Source of the DNA: Emticicia sp965283955
GTDB taxonomy: Bacteria; Bacteroidota; Bacteroidia; Cytophagales; Spirosomataceae
Direction of reading: 5' to 3'
DNA length: 64,000 nucleotides
Assembly: GCA_965283955.1 (NCBI GenBank)
Contig: CBDIQW010000002.1
Coordinates: 62,001 to 126,000, forward strand
Position numbers and translations under genes: made by a program. A model generated the notes under the pieces. The model was not told where the DNA came from. It did not search any database and saw only the letters and a list, made by a program, of their open reading frames with translations. How positions within the stretch are numbered: position 1 is the stretch's first letter; each line of letters opens with the position of its first letter. This document shows positions 9,299 through 17,506 of this stretch, piece after piece.

Positions 9299-10249
9299 TT
9301 ATGCTTCAATAGATGCAACTTCGTATGCCAAATCCATGTATTGTTTTGCGGCTTTAGATTTGCTATCAAATTTGAATATATCTTCGTTGAGATACTGACT
9401 TTGCTTCAAAACAGTAAGACTTTCAATAATACTTTTAAAAACTGGTATTGTTGGATAGGTATCTTCAACGTTTTCCATTATTGCTTGATGGATAGTCTGG
9501 TTTGTATGAACCATCGTAAATAGGAAACCTCGTATTTTAAGAGTTAGGTTTGTATATTCTTTAACATTGTCTATTTTTTCAATCAGGTTTCTAACACCGT
9601 TAAATGCCGAACTTTCGGGTTGAATCGGTATTATACATTCATTTGATGAGTTGAGAGCCGAAATTGTCATGATTCCTAAAGAAGGTGGGCAATCAAACAA
9701 AATAAAATCAAATTGGTCGGTTAAGGCATTGATTTTTCGGGTGAGTCTCATTTCTGAGCCAACTTCGGTAATTAATTTGATTTCATAAGATGCCATTTTA
9801 ATATCCGAAGGTGAGAGATACAGATTTTCTTCGATATGTACTATGGGAAGAGGCTCACGTGATATTAGAGATTCAATGACTTGTTTTTCAGGATTGTGTA
9901 CTCCAAAACACTGCGATAAATTGCCCTGTGAGTCCATATCTACCATTAAGACTTTATAGCCTAATATTGCTAAAGCTTTCCCTAAATTAATAACAGTTGT
10001 AGTTTTTCCTACCCCACCCTTATGATTGATTAGAGATATACAGCGAGCTTTAGAAAACATTTGGTTATTATAACCGTAATTTCTTAAAACACCTTCTAAC
10101 TTTTCGAGATGTTTGTTTGAAAAAGGCTGAACACCTTCTAAAGCTTTATAGATTGTGGTTGCAGGAATTCCTGCTTCTTTTTCTAATTGTGTTCTATTGA
10201 GAGAAGGACGTGAAAGTAAAAACTTTCTAATGATTTCGGTATTTATCAT
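9299..10249 (-). CDS. parA: ParA-family partition ATPase with N-terminal HTH
   Basis: 316 aa. Residues 12-35 form a small helix-turn-helix (LNRTQLEKEAGIPATTIYKAL), as in plasmid ParA proteins that repress their own operon. The deviant Walker A KGGVGKTTTVINLGKAL lies near residue 75, with VDMDSQGNLSQ and the switch II motif DCPPSLGIMT. It transcribes towards parB in a par operon. A 21-bp AT inverted repeat immediately upstream is a likely operator. Confidence 0.92.
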   Translation of the reverse strand: MINTEIIRKFLLSRPSLNRTQLEKEAGIPATTIYKALEGVQPFSNKHLEKLEGVLRNYGYNNQMFSKARCISLINHKGGVGKTTTVINLGKALAILGYKVLMVDMDSQGNLSQCFGVHNPEKQVIESLISREPLPIVHIEENLYLSPSDIKMASYEIKLITEVGSEMRLTRKINALTDQFDFILFDCPPSLGIMTISALNSSNECIIPIQPESSAFNGVRNLIEKIDNVKEYTNLTLKIRGFLFTMVHTNQTIHQAIMENVEDTYPTIPVFKSIIESLTVLKQSQYLNEDIFKFDSKSKAAKQYMDLAYEVASIEA

Positions 10250-10278
10250 TGTTTCGTGAGGTAGTTTTATTTCATCAA

Positions 10279-10329
10279 ATATATATTATTATATATATTT
10301 ATCAAAGCAATATATATAATAATATATAT
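10279..10329. promoter_or_regulatory. 21-bp inverted repeat upstream of parA
   Basis: Two perfectly complementary AT-only arms (10279-10299 and 10309-10329) flank a 9-nt spacer, 30 bp upstream of the parA ATG. The position suits an autoregulatory operator bound by the ParA HTH, or a melting region. Confidence 0.6.
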
Positions 10330-10352
10330 ATTATGAAGATTACAATATTTCA

Positions 10353-10375
10353 AAAAGTGAAAGCATTTCACTTTT
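10353..10375. promoter_or_regulatory. parS-like palindrome 2
   Basis: AAAAGTGAAAGC followed by ATTTCACTTTT; one base differs from sites 1 and 3, at the palindrome centre. Confidence 0.72.
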
Positions 10376-10584
10376 AGAAAATGTCATAATAATAATTATA
10401 ATAAAAGTATTCTATAGGGTAGGGGAGTGGTTAAGTTTCAAACTGTTATTAATTTAGACGTCGAAATATCATGCTGAAAGCATTCTTGTTATGGTTGCTA
10501 CTAAAGTTGAATTTGCACACAATAATCTATTATTTAAAAAAGGAAGAGAATTATATCAACTTAAATAGGAATGTACTAATTTTC

Positions 10585-10607
10585 AAAAGTGAAAGCGTTT
10601 CACTTTT
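10585..10607. promoter_or_regulatory. parS-like palindrome 3
   Basis: The core is identical to palindrome 1. It lies in the 590-bp region between parA and rep, next to the first iteron. Confidence 0.75.
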
Positions 10608-10625
10608 GAATGATTTCTTACAATT

Positions 10626-10755
10626 GCGACAAATTCTAAAAGCAATTTTTAGATGATTAATTATTATTTAAAAATACTTATAATCAACACTTTATAACTA
10701 TATTAGTGATTGAAATCTGATAATATGGCTTATGAATTACGACAAATTCTAAAAG
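10626..10755 (+). repeat. Two iterons upstream of rep
   Basis: GCGACAAATTCTAAAAG at 10626-10642 and ACGACAAATTCTAAAAG at 10739-10755 match the iterons at 12053-12146. They probably bind Rep and may regulate its own promoter. Confidence 0.75.
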
Positions 10756-10766
10756 CTTTTATTATT

Positions 10767-10801
10767 AAAAGCGACAGTTTTATGAACAATGTCGCTTTTT
10801 T
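10767..10801 (+). terminator. Hairpin with T-run before rep
   Basis: AAAAGCGACA (10767) and TGTCGCTTTT (10790) form a stem followed by Ts. It sits just upstream of the rep promoter and may insulate rep or attenuate readthrough. Confidence 0.65.
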
Positions 10802-10803
10802 GA

Positions 10804-10811
10804 TTATATTT
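10804..10811 (+). promoter_or_regulatory. rep promoter -7 box
   Basis: TATATTTG matches the Bacteroidota -7 consensus TAnnTTTG, about 30 bp before the rep ATG. Confidence 0.5.
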
Positions 10812-10840
10812 GAATGTTTTTTACCTTTAATGACTCCTAA

Positions 10841-11806
10841 ATGAACTATCGTCAGCGTCAAGATAATTACCAGCCTAATATTATTACTCGCAGCCGTCAA
10901 GAGTTTAGTTATTTAGAACGAAAGATGTTATTGCATTGTATTAATCAGATAGATTTCGACCTCACAAAACCTGATGTAAACTTGAGATTCAATATACCTG
11001 TTTCAATTTTAAAAAGTAATTATAAAGAAATCAATCTTGCTTGCGATAGTATAACAAGTAAGAAAATATACAGCACCGAAAAAGAATCGGGGTTTACATA
11101 TTTGGTGCCATTTCCAAAGGTTAAGTATTATACAGGTGAAGATGGAAAAGCATACATAGAACTAACGATGTTGTCGGATGTCGTGCAATATTTCCTTGAA
11201 CTTAAAAATAGTTATACAAGCTACAATCTGGAAATTATGTTGAGTATAAAAAGTGTATATGCTCAACGGATTTTTGAGATAATTATGATGTTTACCAAGG
11301 GACGCAAACGCTATGTATTTGATTATAACGTAGATGAGCTTCAAAATATCCTATCATGTAGCTATCCAAACTTTGCAGATTTTAAGAAACGTGTGCTTGA
11401 CCCTGCGGTATTTGAACTTAGAGAAAAAGCTAATATTATTTTTGAGTATCATGTAATAGGGAAGAAGGGTAAGAAAGTTACAGATTTACAATTTGTTGTA
11501 AAAACACCTGAAAGAATCGCTCAAGAAGCAGTTGAGAGTGAATTATATCAATGGGCTTTGTTGAGCGAGGAAGAACTAAGAAGAACTTGTGAGCAGCTTT
11601 TAGAGTCATATCAGTTTTCAACAAAGCAGGTAAAGACAATTTTAGCTGATGGTATGCTAATTCGTAAGTTTATGCTTTTAGATAGCCAGTTGGTAAACGG
11701 AGAAATTAAGGGTGTAAGAAATGCTACGGCTTACTTGGCTCAGTCACTGGGTTTTGGTAGGAAAAGTAAAAAAGGGAGAATCGCGACAAATTCTAATAGT
11801 AAATAG
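10841..11806 (+). CDS. Rep_3-family plasmid replication initiator
   Basis: 321 aa with the two winged-helix domains of Rep_3/RepB initiators. WH1 covers ITRSRQEFSYLERKMLLHCINQI and LRFNIPVSIL. WH2 covers LKNSYTSYNLEIMLSIKSVYAQRIFEI and FDYNVDELQNIL followed by FKKRVLDPAVFELREKANI. The protein should bind the GCGACAAATTCTAAAAG iterons found on both sides of the gene and open the origin. Codon use and AT content match the par genes, so this is one replicon backbone. Confidence 0.9.
   Translation: MNYRQRQDNYQPNIITRSRQEFSYLERKMLLHCINQIDFDLTKPDVNLRFNIPVSILKSNYKEINLACDSITSKKIYSTEKESGFTYLVPFPKVKYYTGEDGKAYIELTMLSDVVQYFLELKNSYTSYNLEIMLSIKSVYAQRIFEIIMMFTKGRKRYVFDYNVDELQNILSCSYPNFADFKKRVLDPAVFELREKANIIFEYHVIGKKGKKVTDLQFVVKTPERIAQEAVESELYQWALLSEEELRRTCEQLLESYQFSTKQVKTILADGMLIRKFMLLDSQLVNGEIKGVRNATAYLAQSLGFGRKSKKGRIATNSNSK
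11783..11799 (+). repeat. Iteron within the 3' end of rep
   Basis: GCGACAAATTCTAATAG, one mismatch to the iteron consensus, overlapping the last codons of rep. Confidence 0.6.
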
Positions 11807-11916
11807 GTTTACAACTAAGTTTTTAGTTCACGCCTAATTTATATCTGTTTTTTATTGATTTCCTTCCTTTTTTAAAAATGCTATCGCATTTTATGTTATT
11901 TTTCAGCTCTAAATAC

Positions 11917-12179
11917 TTATCCACATTTCCACAGGTCTAATCAAATATTTAATTTATTTATATCAATAATATATTTGATTGATTTAGAAAGCGTTTTTTT
12001 GTTCGTAACTATTTGATAATAAATGAGTTAGATGTGGAAAAACATTGATATTACGACAAATTCTAAAGATAATTGCGACAAATTCTAAAAATTAGATAAT
12101 TGATATTACGACAAATCCTAAAAGCAATTGCGACAAATTCTAAAAGTAATTCTTGTATTTTTAAATATGCTTATCCACA
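11917..12179. other. Putative plasmid origin (iterons, DnaA boxes, AT-rich region)
   Basis: Four iterons at 12053-12069, 12075-12091, 12108-12124 and 12130-12146 start 22, 33 and 22 bp apart, so they are on nearly the same helical face. They are flanked by perfect DnaA boxes TTATCCACA at 11917 and 12171, with another TGTGGAAAA at 12033. The intervening DNA is AT-rich. This is the expected layout of an iteron-type origin next to its rep gene. Confidence 0.85.
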
Positions 12180-12271
12180 GGTGTAGTGGGATTATTAAAT
12201 CTATAGAATTCAATAATACAATAATATAAAAATATAATAACGAAATTATCACATTATAATGTTAATTTTAA

Positions 12272-12279
12272 TATATTTG
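12272..12279 (+). promoter_or_regulatory. -7 promoter box
   Basis: TATATTTG, 25 bp upstream of the zinc-ribbon gene start. Confidence 0.4.
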
Positions 12280-12303
12280 TATCAAATAAATGCTATATAC
12301 AAT

Positions 12304-12600
12304 ATGCCCACACTCGACCGTAGTAAGTTTTAGTACAATGCTAAAGTTTTTGAAAAAACTTGTTTGTATTGTGGTACTGTTTATTTTGCCAATCGCTCAA
12401 CAGCAAAGTATTGTTCATCAACCTGTCGTGGCTATGCCAACCAAGCAAAGAACCTCAATGAAGCTGCTCCGTGGAATGAAGAAGACCGCACTGTTGATGC
12501 CTTGCTCTCACAAGTAACTTATCTGAAAGGGCAGTTGCAGCACTATGTCAATGAAAATGACGAATTGAAAAAAATTATTGTACAATTAAAAATGCCTTGA
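12304..12600 (+). pseudogene. Small zinc-ribbon-like protein with in-frame stop
   Basis: From ATG 12304 the frame reads MPTLDRSKF, then TAG at 12331, then continues YNAKVFEKTCLYCGTVYFANR and AKYCSSTCRGYANQAKN to 12600. The two CxxC/CxxxC pairs suggest a zinc ribbon. A C-terminal coiled coil (VTYLKGQLQHYVNENDELKK) follows. A single amber codon separates the start from the conserved part; reinitiation at TTG 12364 is possible. It sits downstream of the origin, as plasmid accessory genes often do. Confidence 0.5.
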
Positions 12601-12688
12601 CGCACATCTATTGCGGAACGTGGAGAAAACCAACGATTTATCAATTGTCGGAGTTACGCCATTTATATCTTCAATATGTAAAAAATAT

Positions 12689-12946
12689 TCATTCTTTACA
12701 GTAACACTTGTTAAGAGCTCGCTCAAACTGGTGATTTTCTTTACTCATTTTGTTGTGTATTGAGTCTCTGTCAGCTTTTGTAAAAATCATCTCGCCAAAC
12801 TGTTCTTTGTCGCCACCGAACAAAAACAACAAAATAATAATCAAATTTTTTTTGTAATTTTTCAGGTCGTCGAGTTCCAGTATTGGCTTTTTGAATTTAA
12901 CAGCGTTCACAATATGAGTTTTACCAACTACAACCAGACTAACCAA
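12689..12946 (-). CDS. Hypothetical short ORF
   Basis: 85 aa, starting at a non-ATG codon, with no recognised domain. It includes a hydrophobic stretch (NLIIILLFLFGG) and a charged tail (TKADRDSIHNKMSKENHQFERAL) that looks protein-like. It lies in a decayed neighbourhood and may be a remnant of a longer gene. Confidence 0.25.
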   Translation of the reverse strand: MVSLVVVGKTHIVNAVKFKKPILELDDLKNYKKNLIIILLFLFGGDKEQFGEMIFTKADRDSIHNKMSKENHQFERALNKCYCKE

Positions 12947-13101
12947 AATAACCGAAATTTCTTTGGCCAGAGCTGCTTCTATTTCTCGGACTTCTTTCTC
13001 TCATCCAATCGTAAAATTTTGACTGGATGAAGCCCAATCGAACTCCAATAAACTAATTTTTTTTTAGAATTTGGTTAAAAAATAGAATCTCGGAGATGAA
13101 C

Positions 13102-13680
13102 CTAAAAAGGCTTTTTCTTTCGGGTTAGAGCATCAAAGATAGCTCGTGGTTTATCTTGGTCGTTGTGTGCATAAATCAAAGACGTTTCCAATTTATGATT
13201 TCCAAGAGCGTCCCGAATGTCTTCCAATTCTGCTCCATTGGCTCTTAGGTTAATCATAAAACTATGACGGAGTTTGAGCTGATGTAAATCAAGCAGTTCG
13301 GAGTTTTAATTCTCGATGAGTTAAAGCATCAATTAGTAGCTTGCCGAGTGATAGGGCTCTTGCCCCCATCACTCGAAAATATATACCCGTGGCGACGGTC
13401 GGTCGCCTGTTGCTTTATTATTCCGCTCGATATAATCAACAAAAGCATCATTGGGGAGCTGTCGTTTCTTGTCTTCAGTTTTATCTATTTGCTTAAGAGT
13501 CCGCACAACAATGGTTTACTTTCTAAAATCCAAGTCAGACCATTTCTGATTTATCATTTCTGTCACACACAAACCAGCATCCGAAAAGAGCAAAATTTGC
13601 AGTTGGTGGCATGGGTTATCAGTGGCTTGTAAAAGCTGCTGAATTTGTAGTAATGTCAAAAAATCAAGTACATCCAAATT
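13102..13680 (-). pseudogene. Tyrosine recombinase (phage integrase family), decayed
   Basis: Reading the minus strand across stops gives a catalytic domain. It runs from LQIQQLLQATDNPCHQLQI to FSDAGLCVTEMINQKWSDLD, where the Arg of the first catalytic box is Cys. The downstream part reads KLRHSFMINLRANGAELEDI (box II with His and Arg), ALGNHKLETSLIYAH (His and the nucleophile Tyr) and ends LTRKKKPF. Stops near 13520 and 13374 and a frame change near 13300 interrupt it. A GAGTGAT/ATCACTC hairpin (13346-13374) lies at the second break. It resembles Xer-like integrases of Bacteroidota mobile elements rather than a recognisable IntI. Confidence 0.7.
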
Positions 13681-13749
13681 AACCGATAAATAAAAATCAT
13701 TTTGAAGAGTTCAATAAAATTATGATTTTTATTAAAAACAAAAAACACT

Positions 13750-14877
13750 ATGCCTGAAATAAATATTGCCCCTGAAACATTTGAAGGACTTGTAAAAGAG
13801 ATATTAGCGGGAAAAATTGCTCCAGAACGAATTGAGCAGATATTACCTCTAATAAACAATATTGAAACGCCTGATTTCAAGGCTTTTATTAAAAGAATTT
13901 TCGATTTGAATCCAGATGCTAAACTTAGGAATAGTGAGGCTGTGACTGGAATTTTAGAAAATATGAATAATGTCGGGCGTCGATGGAAAAATTCAAGGTT
14001 TAAATCGAACATTGAAAAAACAGGATTCAGAAATGACCGAAAACTAATAGTTGCTGAAGGTGACTCTTGGTTTGAATACCCTATTTTTATCAATGACATT
14101 TTGGATTGGTTACTTAAAAATGATAAGTATGCTTTATTCAGTTTGGCGTCTGGTGGCGATTGGATTGGCAATATGATTTATGAAGACCAATATATTACGG
14201 AACTCTCTCGTTACAGCCCTGAAGTATTTCTAATTAGTGGTGGTGGCAACGATTTAGTCGGGGAATCACGAATCGCTACTTTGGTAAGAAAAAGAACAGA
14301 AGTTAAGATTAGGGATTCAAAAATTCGTGAGCATGAAATAAACTATATTCATAATCTTTATGGGTACGATTCCGACACTTGTAATCGTATTGTTCTTGGC
14401 AGGGATTTTTTAAGTGATGACTTTTGGGCATTACTTAATATTTTCCTTATCCAGTATTATATTTTATTCAAAAACATTGAGAAAGCAGGTAAATTTTCAA
14501 ATATGAAGATAATTACTCAAGGTTACGATTTTGCAATTCCGTCAAATAATAAGAATATTTTTCAAAACCCACTACGATTACTATTTGGTAATGGCAAATG
14601 GCTTCATAAACCCTTAAATACAAAAGGCATTTATGACTCTGTAGAACAAAGGAGTGTTATAGCATCGATGTTATATGAGTTCAATGAGATGTTAATATAT
14701 GTTGGGAGTAAATTTGACAACGTATTTCACATTGATTGTCGTGGAATTGCTTCAGACAAAGACTGGCGGGATGAATTACATTTAAAGGGTAAGGTATACA
14801 AAAAAATCGCTCAAATGTATGAAGAATGTATAGAATCTGACAATAAAGAAAAAAAGGTATACAGAATCAATACGTAA
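13750..14877 (+). CDS. SGNH/GDSL-type hydrolase-like protein
   Basis: 375 aa. The SGNH blocks are visible: block I VAEGDSWFEYP (Ser nucleophile, near residue 103), block III-like ISGGGNDLVG (Asn, near residue 152) and block V DELHLKGKVYKKIA (Asp/His, near residue 350). The N-terminal 95 residues are helical and may be a recruitment domain. There is no signal peptide, so it probably acts in the cytosol as an esterase or acyl-transfer enzyme; the substrate is unknown. It stands alone and ends in a perfect palindrome terminator. Confidence 0.78.
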   Translation: MPEINIAPETFEGLVKEILAGKIAPERIEQILPLINNIETPDFKAFIKRIFDLNPDAKLRNSEAVTGILENMNNVGRRWKNSRFKSNIEKTGFRNDRKLIVAEGDSWFEYPIFINDILDWLLKNDKYALFSLASGGDWIGNMIYEDQYITELSRYSPEVFLISGGGNDLVGESRIATLVRKRTEVKIRDSKIREHEINYIHNLYGYDSDTCNRIVLGRDFLSDDFWALLNIFLIQYYILFKNIEKAGKFSNMKIITQGYDFAIPSNNKNIFQNPLRLLFGNGKWLHKPLNTKGIYDSVEQRSVIASMLYEFNEMLIYVGSKFDNVFHIDCRGIASDKDWRDELHLKGKVYKKIAQMYEECIESDNKEKKVYRINT

Positions 14878-14906
14878 TTATTAAATTTAATAATTACGTA
14901 TTTTAT
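14870..14906 (+). terminator. Palindromic terminator after the SGNH gene
   Basis: A 32-bp perfect palindrome centred at 14885/14886 (arms begin ATACGTAATTATTAAA) is followed by TTTATT. The gene's TAA stop lies within the left arm. Confidence 0.7.
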
Positions 14907-15532
14907 TATTGCAAAAATCATTTACCCTAAAAGACAAATATAATCAAGTGAGCGGCAGTTACGATCGTGAAGCCGCAGAAATGCGAAGCATTTCAAACGA
15001 CCTATTGTCAGCGAACGAAAAAACATATTCATTCTAAATAAAAATTTGTGCAGAAATCAAGCAATTGCCGAGCCTTGTATTTTGCCTTGTTTGATTTATG
15101 TCAACGAAAAAAAGCGAAGTGTTAGCCAAAAGCCCTGTACCTGTGAGCCAATGGAAGCTGTGCTTTTTCAGCACAGCTGAAATGGTGGAATCAAGGGCAG
15201 TCAAATTCCAAATTTTACAAATCAATCCAGGAAATAAGTGAACAAGTGCAGCTGGGTAAACAGTACGCTGCCCGGTTATATAATTCAATATTATAGAATT
15301 TAGCTTTGGTTATGCGTCTGGAGCTTTTTACGAAGAATAGCAAACGACTCGAAAACGTAAGGGGCAAAAGAACTGTCAAACTTAGTAAACTTTGAGTTTT
15401 CCCAAACCGACCAATGCTTTACGAGCCGCCGACCTAAACGTGGGGTGAGTAGCATGAAATCTGGAATTAAATCATCAACAATAGTATTTCATTTTGCGGA
15501 GCGTTCTGTGGAGAACTGCGTAATATTCAGCC
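14907..15532. other. Gene-free region with weak coding relics
   Basis: No intact gene is supported. A plus-strand stretch (15040-15240) reads as a short broken protein-like frame (KSEVLAKSPVPVSQWKLCFF), possibly an old gene remnant. GC content is higher than in the array, suggesting different origin. Confidence 0.35.
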
Positions 15533-15586
15533 AAGCGTTTAGCTAAACGCTTAGCTAAAAATCCAGCCAAAACGGCTGGATTTTTC
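15533..15586. terminator. Palindrome plus rho-independent terminator
   Basis: A perfect 20-bp palindrome AAGCGTTTAGCTAAACGCTT (15533-15552) is followed by AATCCAGCC/GGCTGGATT arms (15560-15582) and TTTTC. The second hairpin is a canonical terminator, but no nearby upstream gene is intact. Confidence 0.6.
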
Positions 15587-15794
15587 TAAATTAAATACTA
15601 TCAACTTGGCCTGAACTATAACTTCAACTCTGAAATTGAAACAATAAAACGTAATCAACTAATAATCAAACAATTATATAATAATATCGCAAAATCTCAG
15701 GTTACCGACTGTATGACAAGCCAAATATAATCTTGGACGAAGCCCAACATTACCGAGAATGAAACAATTTAATTATTAACTTAAAGCGACCTAT

Positions 15795-16074
15795 GGCGGG
15801 ACGCTTGGCGGGACGCTTGGCGGGACGCTTGGCGGGACGCTTGGCGGGACGCTTGGCGGGACGCTTGGCGGGACGCTTGGCGGGACGCTTGGCGGGACGC
15901 TTGGCGGGACGCTTGGCGGGACGCTTGGCGGGACGCTTGGCGGGACGCTTGGCGGGACGCTTGGCGGGACGCTTGGCGGGACGCTTGGCGGGACGCTTGG
16001 CGGGACGCTTGGCGGGACGCTTGGCGGGACGCTTGGCGGGACGCTTGGCGGGACGCTTGGCGGGACGCTTGGCG
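15795..16074. repeat. Perfect 12-bp tandem repeat, 23 copies
   Basis: The unit GGCGGGACGCTT is repeated 23 times without a single mismatch from 15795 to 16070, followed by the partial unit GGCG. Because 12 is a multiple of 3, all six frames are open and give artefactual repeat ORFs; none has a plausible start context. GC is 67%, against a very AT-rich surrounding. The absence of mutations points to recent expansion. Confidence 0.95.
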
Positions 16075-16360
16075 AATCAAGTGCTTGCACGATAGTTATT
16101 GTATACAAAAACTCCCCCTTGCTCCACACACTACACAAAAAAATGTAGAATTAATTCTTAATCTTCCTTAAACCTTTTTAATGTTACCTTATACCTCCCT
16201 AAATCAACTTTATTACTTTGTTTTATTTTCAGTAAACAGCGTAAATCCATAGTTGTATAAATCTATAAATATTCTTATTATCTGAAAAGAGAAAATTTAT
16301 TTTATATTTATAATTATAACCATTTTATCTGTATTTTTTAGAACTTACAAACATAAACGA
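16075..16360. other. Gene-free spacer
   Basis: AT-rich DNA between the tandem repeat and the IS91-like remnant. No gene is visible; a leader for the downstream reading frame may be present. Confidence 0.35.
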
Positions 16361-16680
16361 ATGCTCACTCAGGAAACCCTACTCAAATTCTTAAGACATC
16401 GTTCGGCCATATCGGTTGCTACGCTCGAACGTGAAACTGGTTTGCCTAAAAAAAATTAGGCAGAGTGCTGAGTCACAGAAGCTTTTGCGAGAATTAGAAA
16501 ATTACCTCAGAGCTAAACGCTATTCCCCTCGCACGGTCAATAATTACAGCTATGAGATTCGTTATTTACTGAGTCATTATTCCGACAGATCGGCCTATAG
16601 TCTGATTTAGACCGACATCATCAATTTGACTTACATCCAAGAGCATTTCAATGCTTCATGGGGCAAATGTCATAACGCTT
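16361..16680 (+). pseudogene. HTH / tyrosine recombinase N-terminal fragments
   Basis: The ATG at 16361 starts a DNA-binding-like piece (LKFLRHRSAISVATLERETG) that shifts frame at a poly-A run near 16450. It then reads the N-terminal SAM-like domain of a tyrosine recombinase (LENYLRAKRYSPRTVNNYSYEIRYLL) before a TAG at 16608. The frame continues as DIINLTYIQEHF. Recombinases with this N-terminus accompany IS91-family transposases in Bacteroidota, and the transposase fragment follows directly. The catalytic domain is deleted. Confidence 0.65.
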
Positions 16681-16681
16681 A

Positions 16682-17230
16682 TTGCGTCAAATTGGGCGAA
16701 AACCTTGGAATGTGTATGCCAAACGCCCCTTCGGTGGAGCCATGGGCGTTTTAGAATACCTGGGTAGATACACCCACCGAATCGCCATCAGTAGTAGTCG
16801 CATCACAGAGGTAGGCCAATCGACAGTCAGTTTTCACTACAAAGACTACGCCGATGGCAGTAAAGTCAAGCAAATCACGATGAGTCACGAAGAATTCCTG
16901 CGTCGATTTGAGCAACATATCCTTCCGAGGTATTTCGTTAAGATTAGGCTGGGCGGCACTCCGCATTATGGATATTTATGTAATCGAGCCAAGCAAGAAC
17001 GGCTCAAACAGATACTTGAGACCCTGCAATTATCGGAACGCAAACCTATACCCAAGCTAACCGTTGAGCAGTTTATGCAGGAAAAATACGGAACAGACCT
17101 CAGAAAGTGTCCATCTTGCGGTGAAGGCAGAATGGTATCAGTAGCCGTGATTTATAGTCTTCGTTGCGAAGCGCATACAAGCAGCATCCCAAGTGAGAAA
17201 CAAGGCTTCACCGGAATAAAGATTGATTGA
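16682..17230 (+). pseudogene. IS91-family transposase (Y2), C-terminal fragment
   Basis: 182 aa matching the C-terminal half of IS91/IS801 transposases: WNVYAKRPFGGAMGVLEYLGRYTHRIAIS, then FHYKDYADGSKVKQITM and FLRRFEQHILPRYFVKIR, ending in a CPSCGEGRM zinc-like motif. The N-terminus with the HUH and paired Tyr residues is absent. A 15-bp in-frame insertion (LGGTP) splits the conserved KIRHYG. It abuts the distal end of the cassette array. Confidence 0.8.
16949..16963. other. GC-rich micro-insertion 6 (15 bp, in frame)
   Basis: CTGGGCGGCACTCCG sits between the codons for KIR and HYG, which are contiguous in IS91-family transposases. Its core matches micro-insertions 2 and 5. GCGG/CCGC arms flank CACT. 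Confidence 0.6.
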
Positions 17231-17415
17231 AAAGAGGAGACATCAATCAAAAGACATTGGGCAAAAATTAATCCCAAACTTTGGGTAGGGGTATTTATTG
17301 CTCAATTGCAGCAAAATACCAATGAAAGCCTTGTTTTAAGCCAAAAATAGTTGAAAGGGGAGAACAAACGCATCTACTTTTTGACCTAATAAATTGCTTG
17401 GCACTCCCCGTTGTC

Positions 17416-17506
17416 GGCCAACACAAGATAGACAAAAGCCCGATACAACTTCGAGTATATCGGGCTTTATTGTGGGGGCTTTCGTCTATCTTTCAGTTTG
17501 TTGGAC
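17416..17506 (-). other. attC site, distal-most (terminator-like)
   Basis: On the minus strand R'' is GTCCAAC and R' is GTTGGCC. The inner arms are AGATAGAC and GTCTATCT. The apical part is a stable hairpin, AGCCCGATA/TATCGGGCT, flanked by T-runs like a bidirectional terminator. Unlike the other families it seems to mark the array end. Confidence 0.6.

Larger units (their letters stand above)
16361..17230 (+). mobile_element. IS91-like element remnant
   Basis: The recombinase and transposase fragments together mark a deleted IS91-type (rolling-circle) element. IS91 relatives are often found at the ends of resistance and integron regions, and here the remnant borders the array end. Confidence 0.6.

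Noticed and set aside
13102..13680. The decayed tyrosine recombinase as the integron integrase.
   Set aside because: It sits at the distal end of the array, in the wrong place for IntI, has no visible IntI-specific insert and is broken.
15781..16138. Long ORFs through the 12-bp tandem repeat (AGRL, RQAS and PPSV repeats).
   Set aside because: All frames are open because the unit length is a multiple of three; there is no start context or domain.
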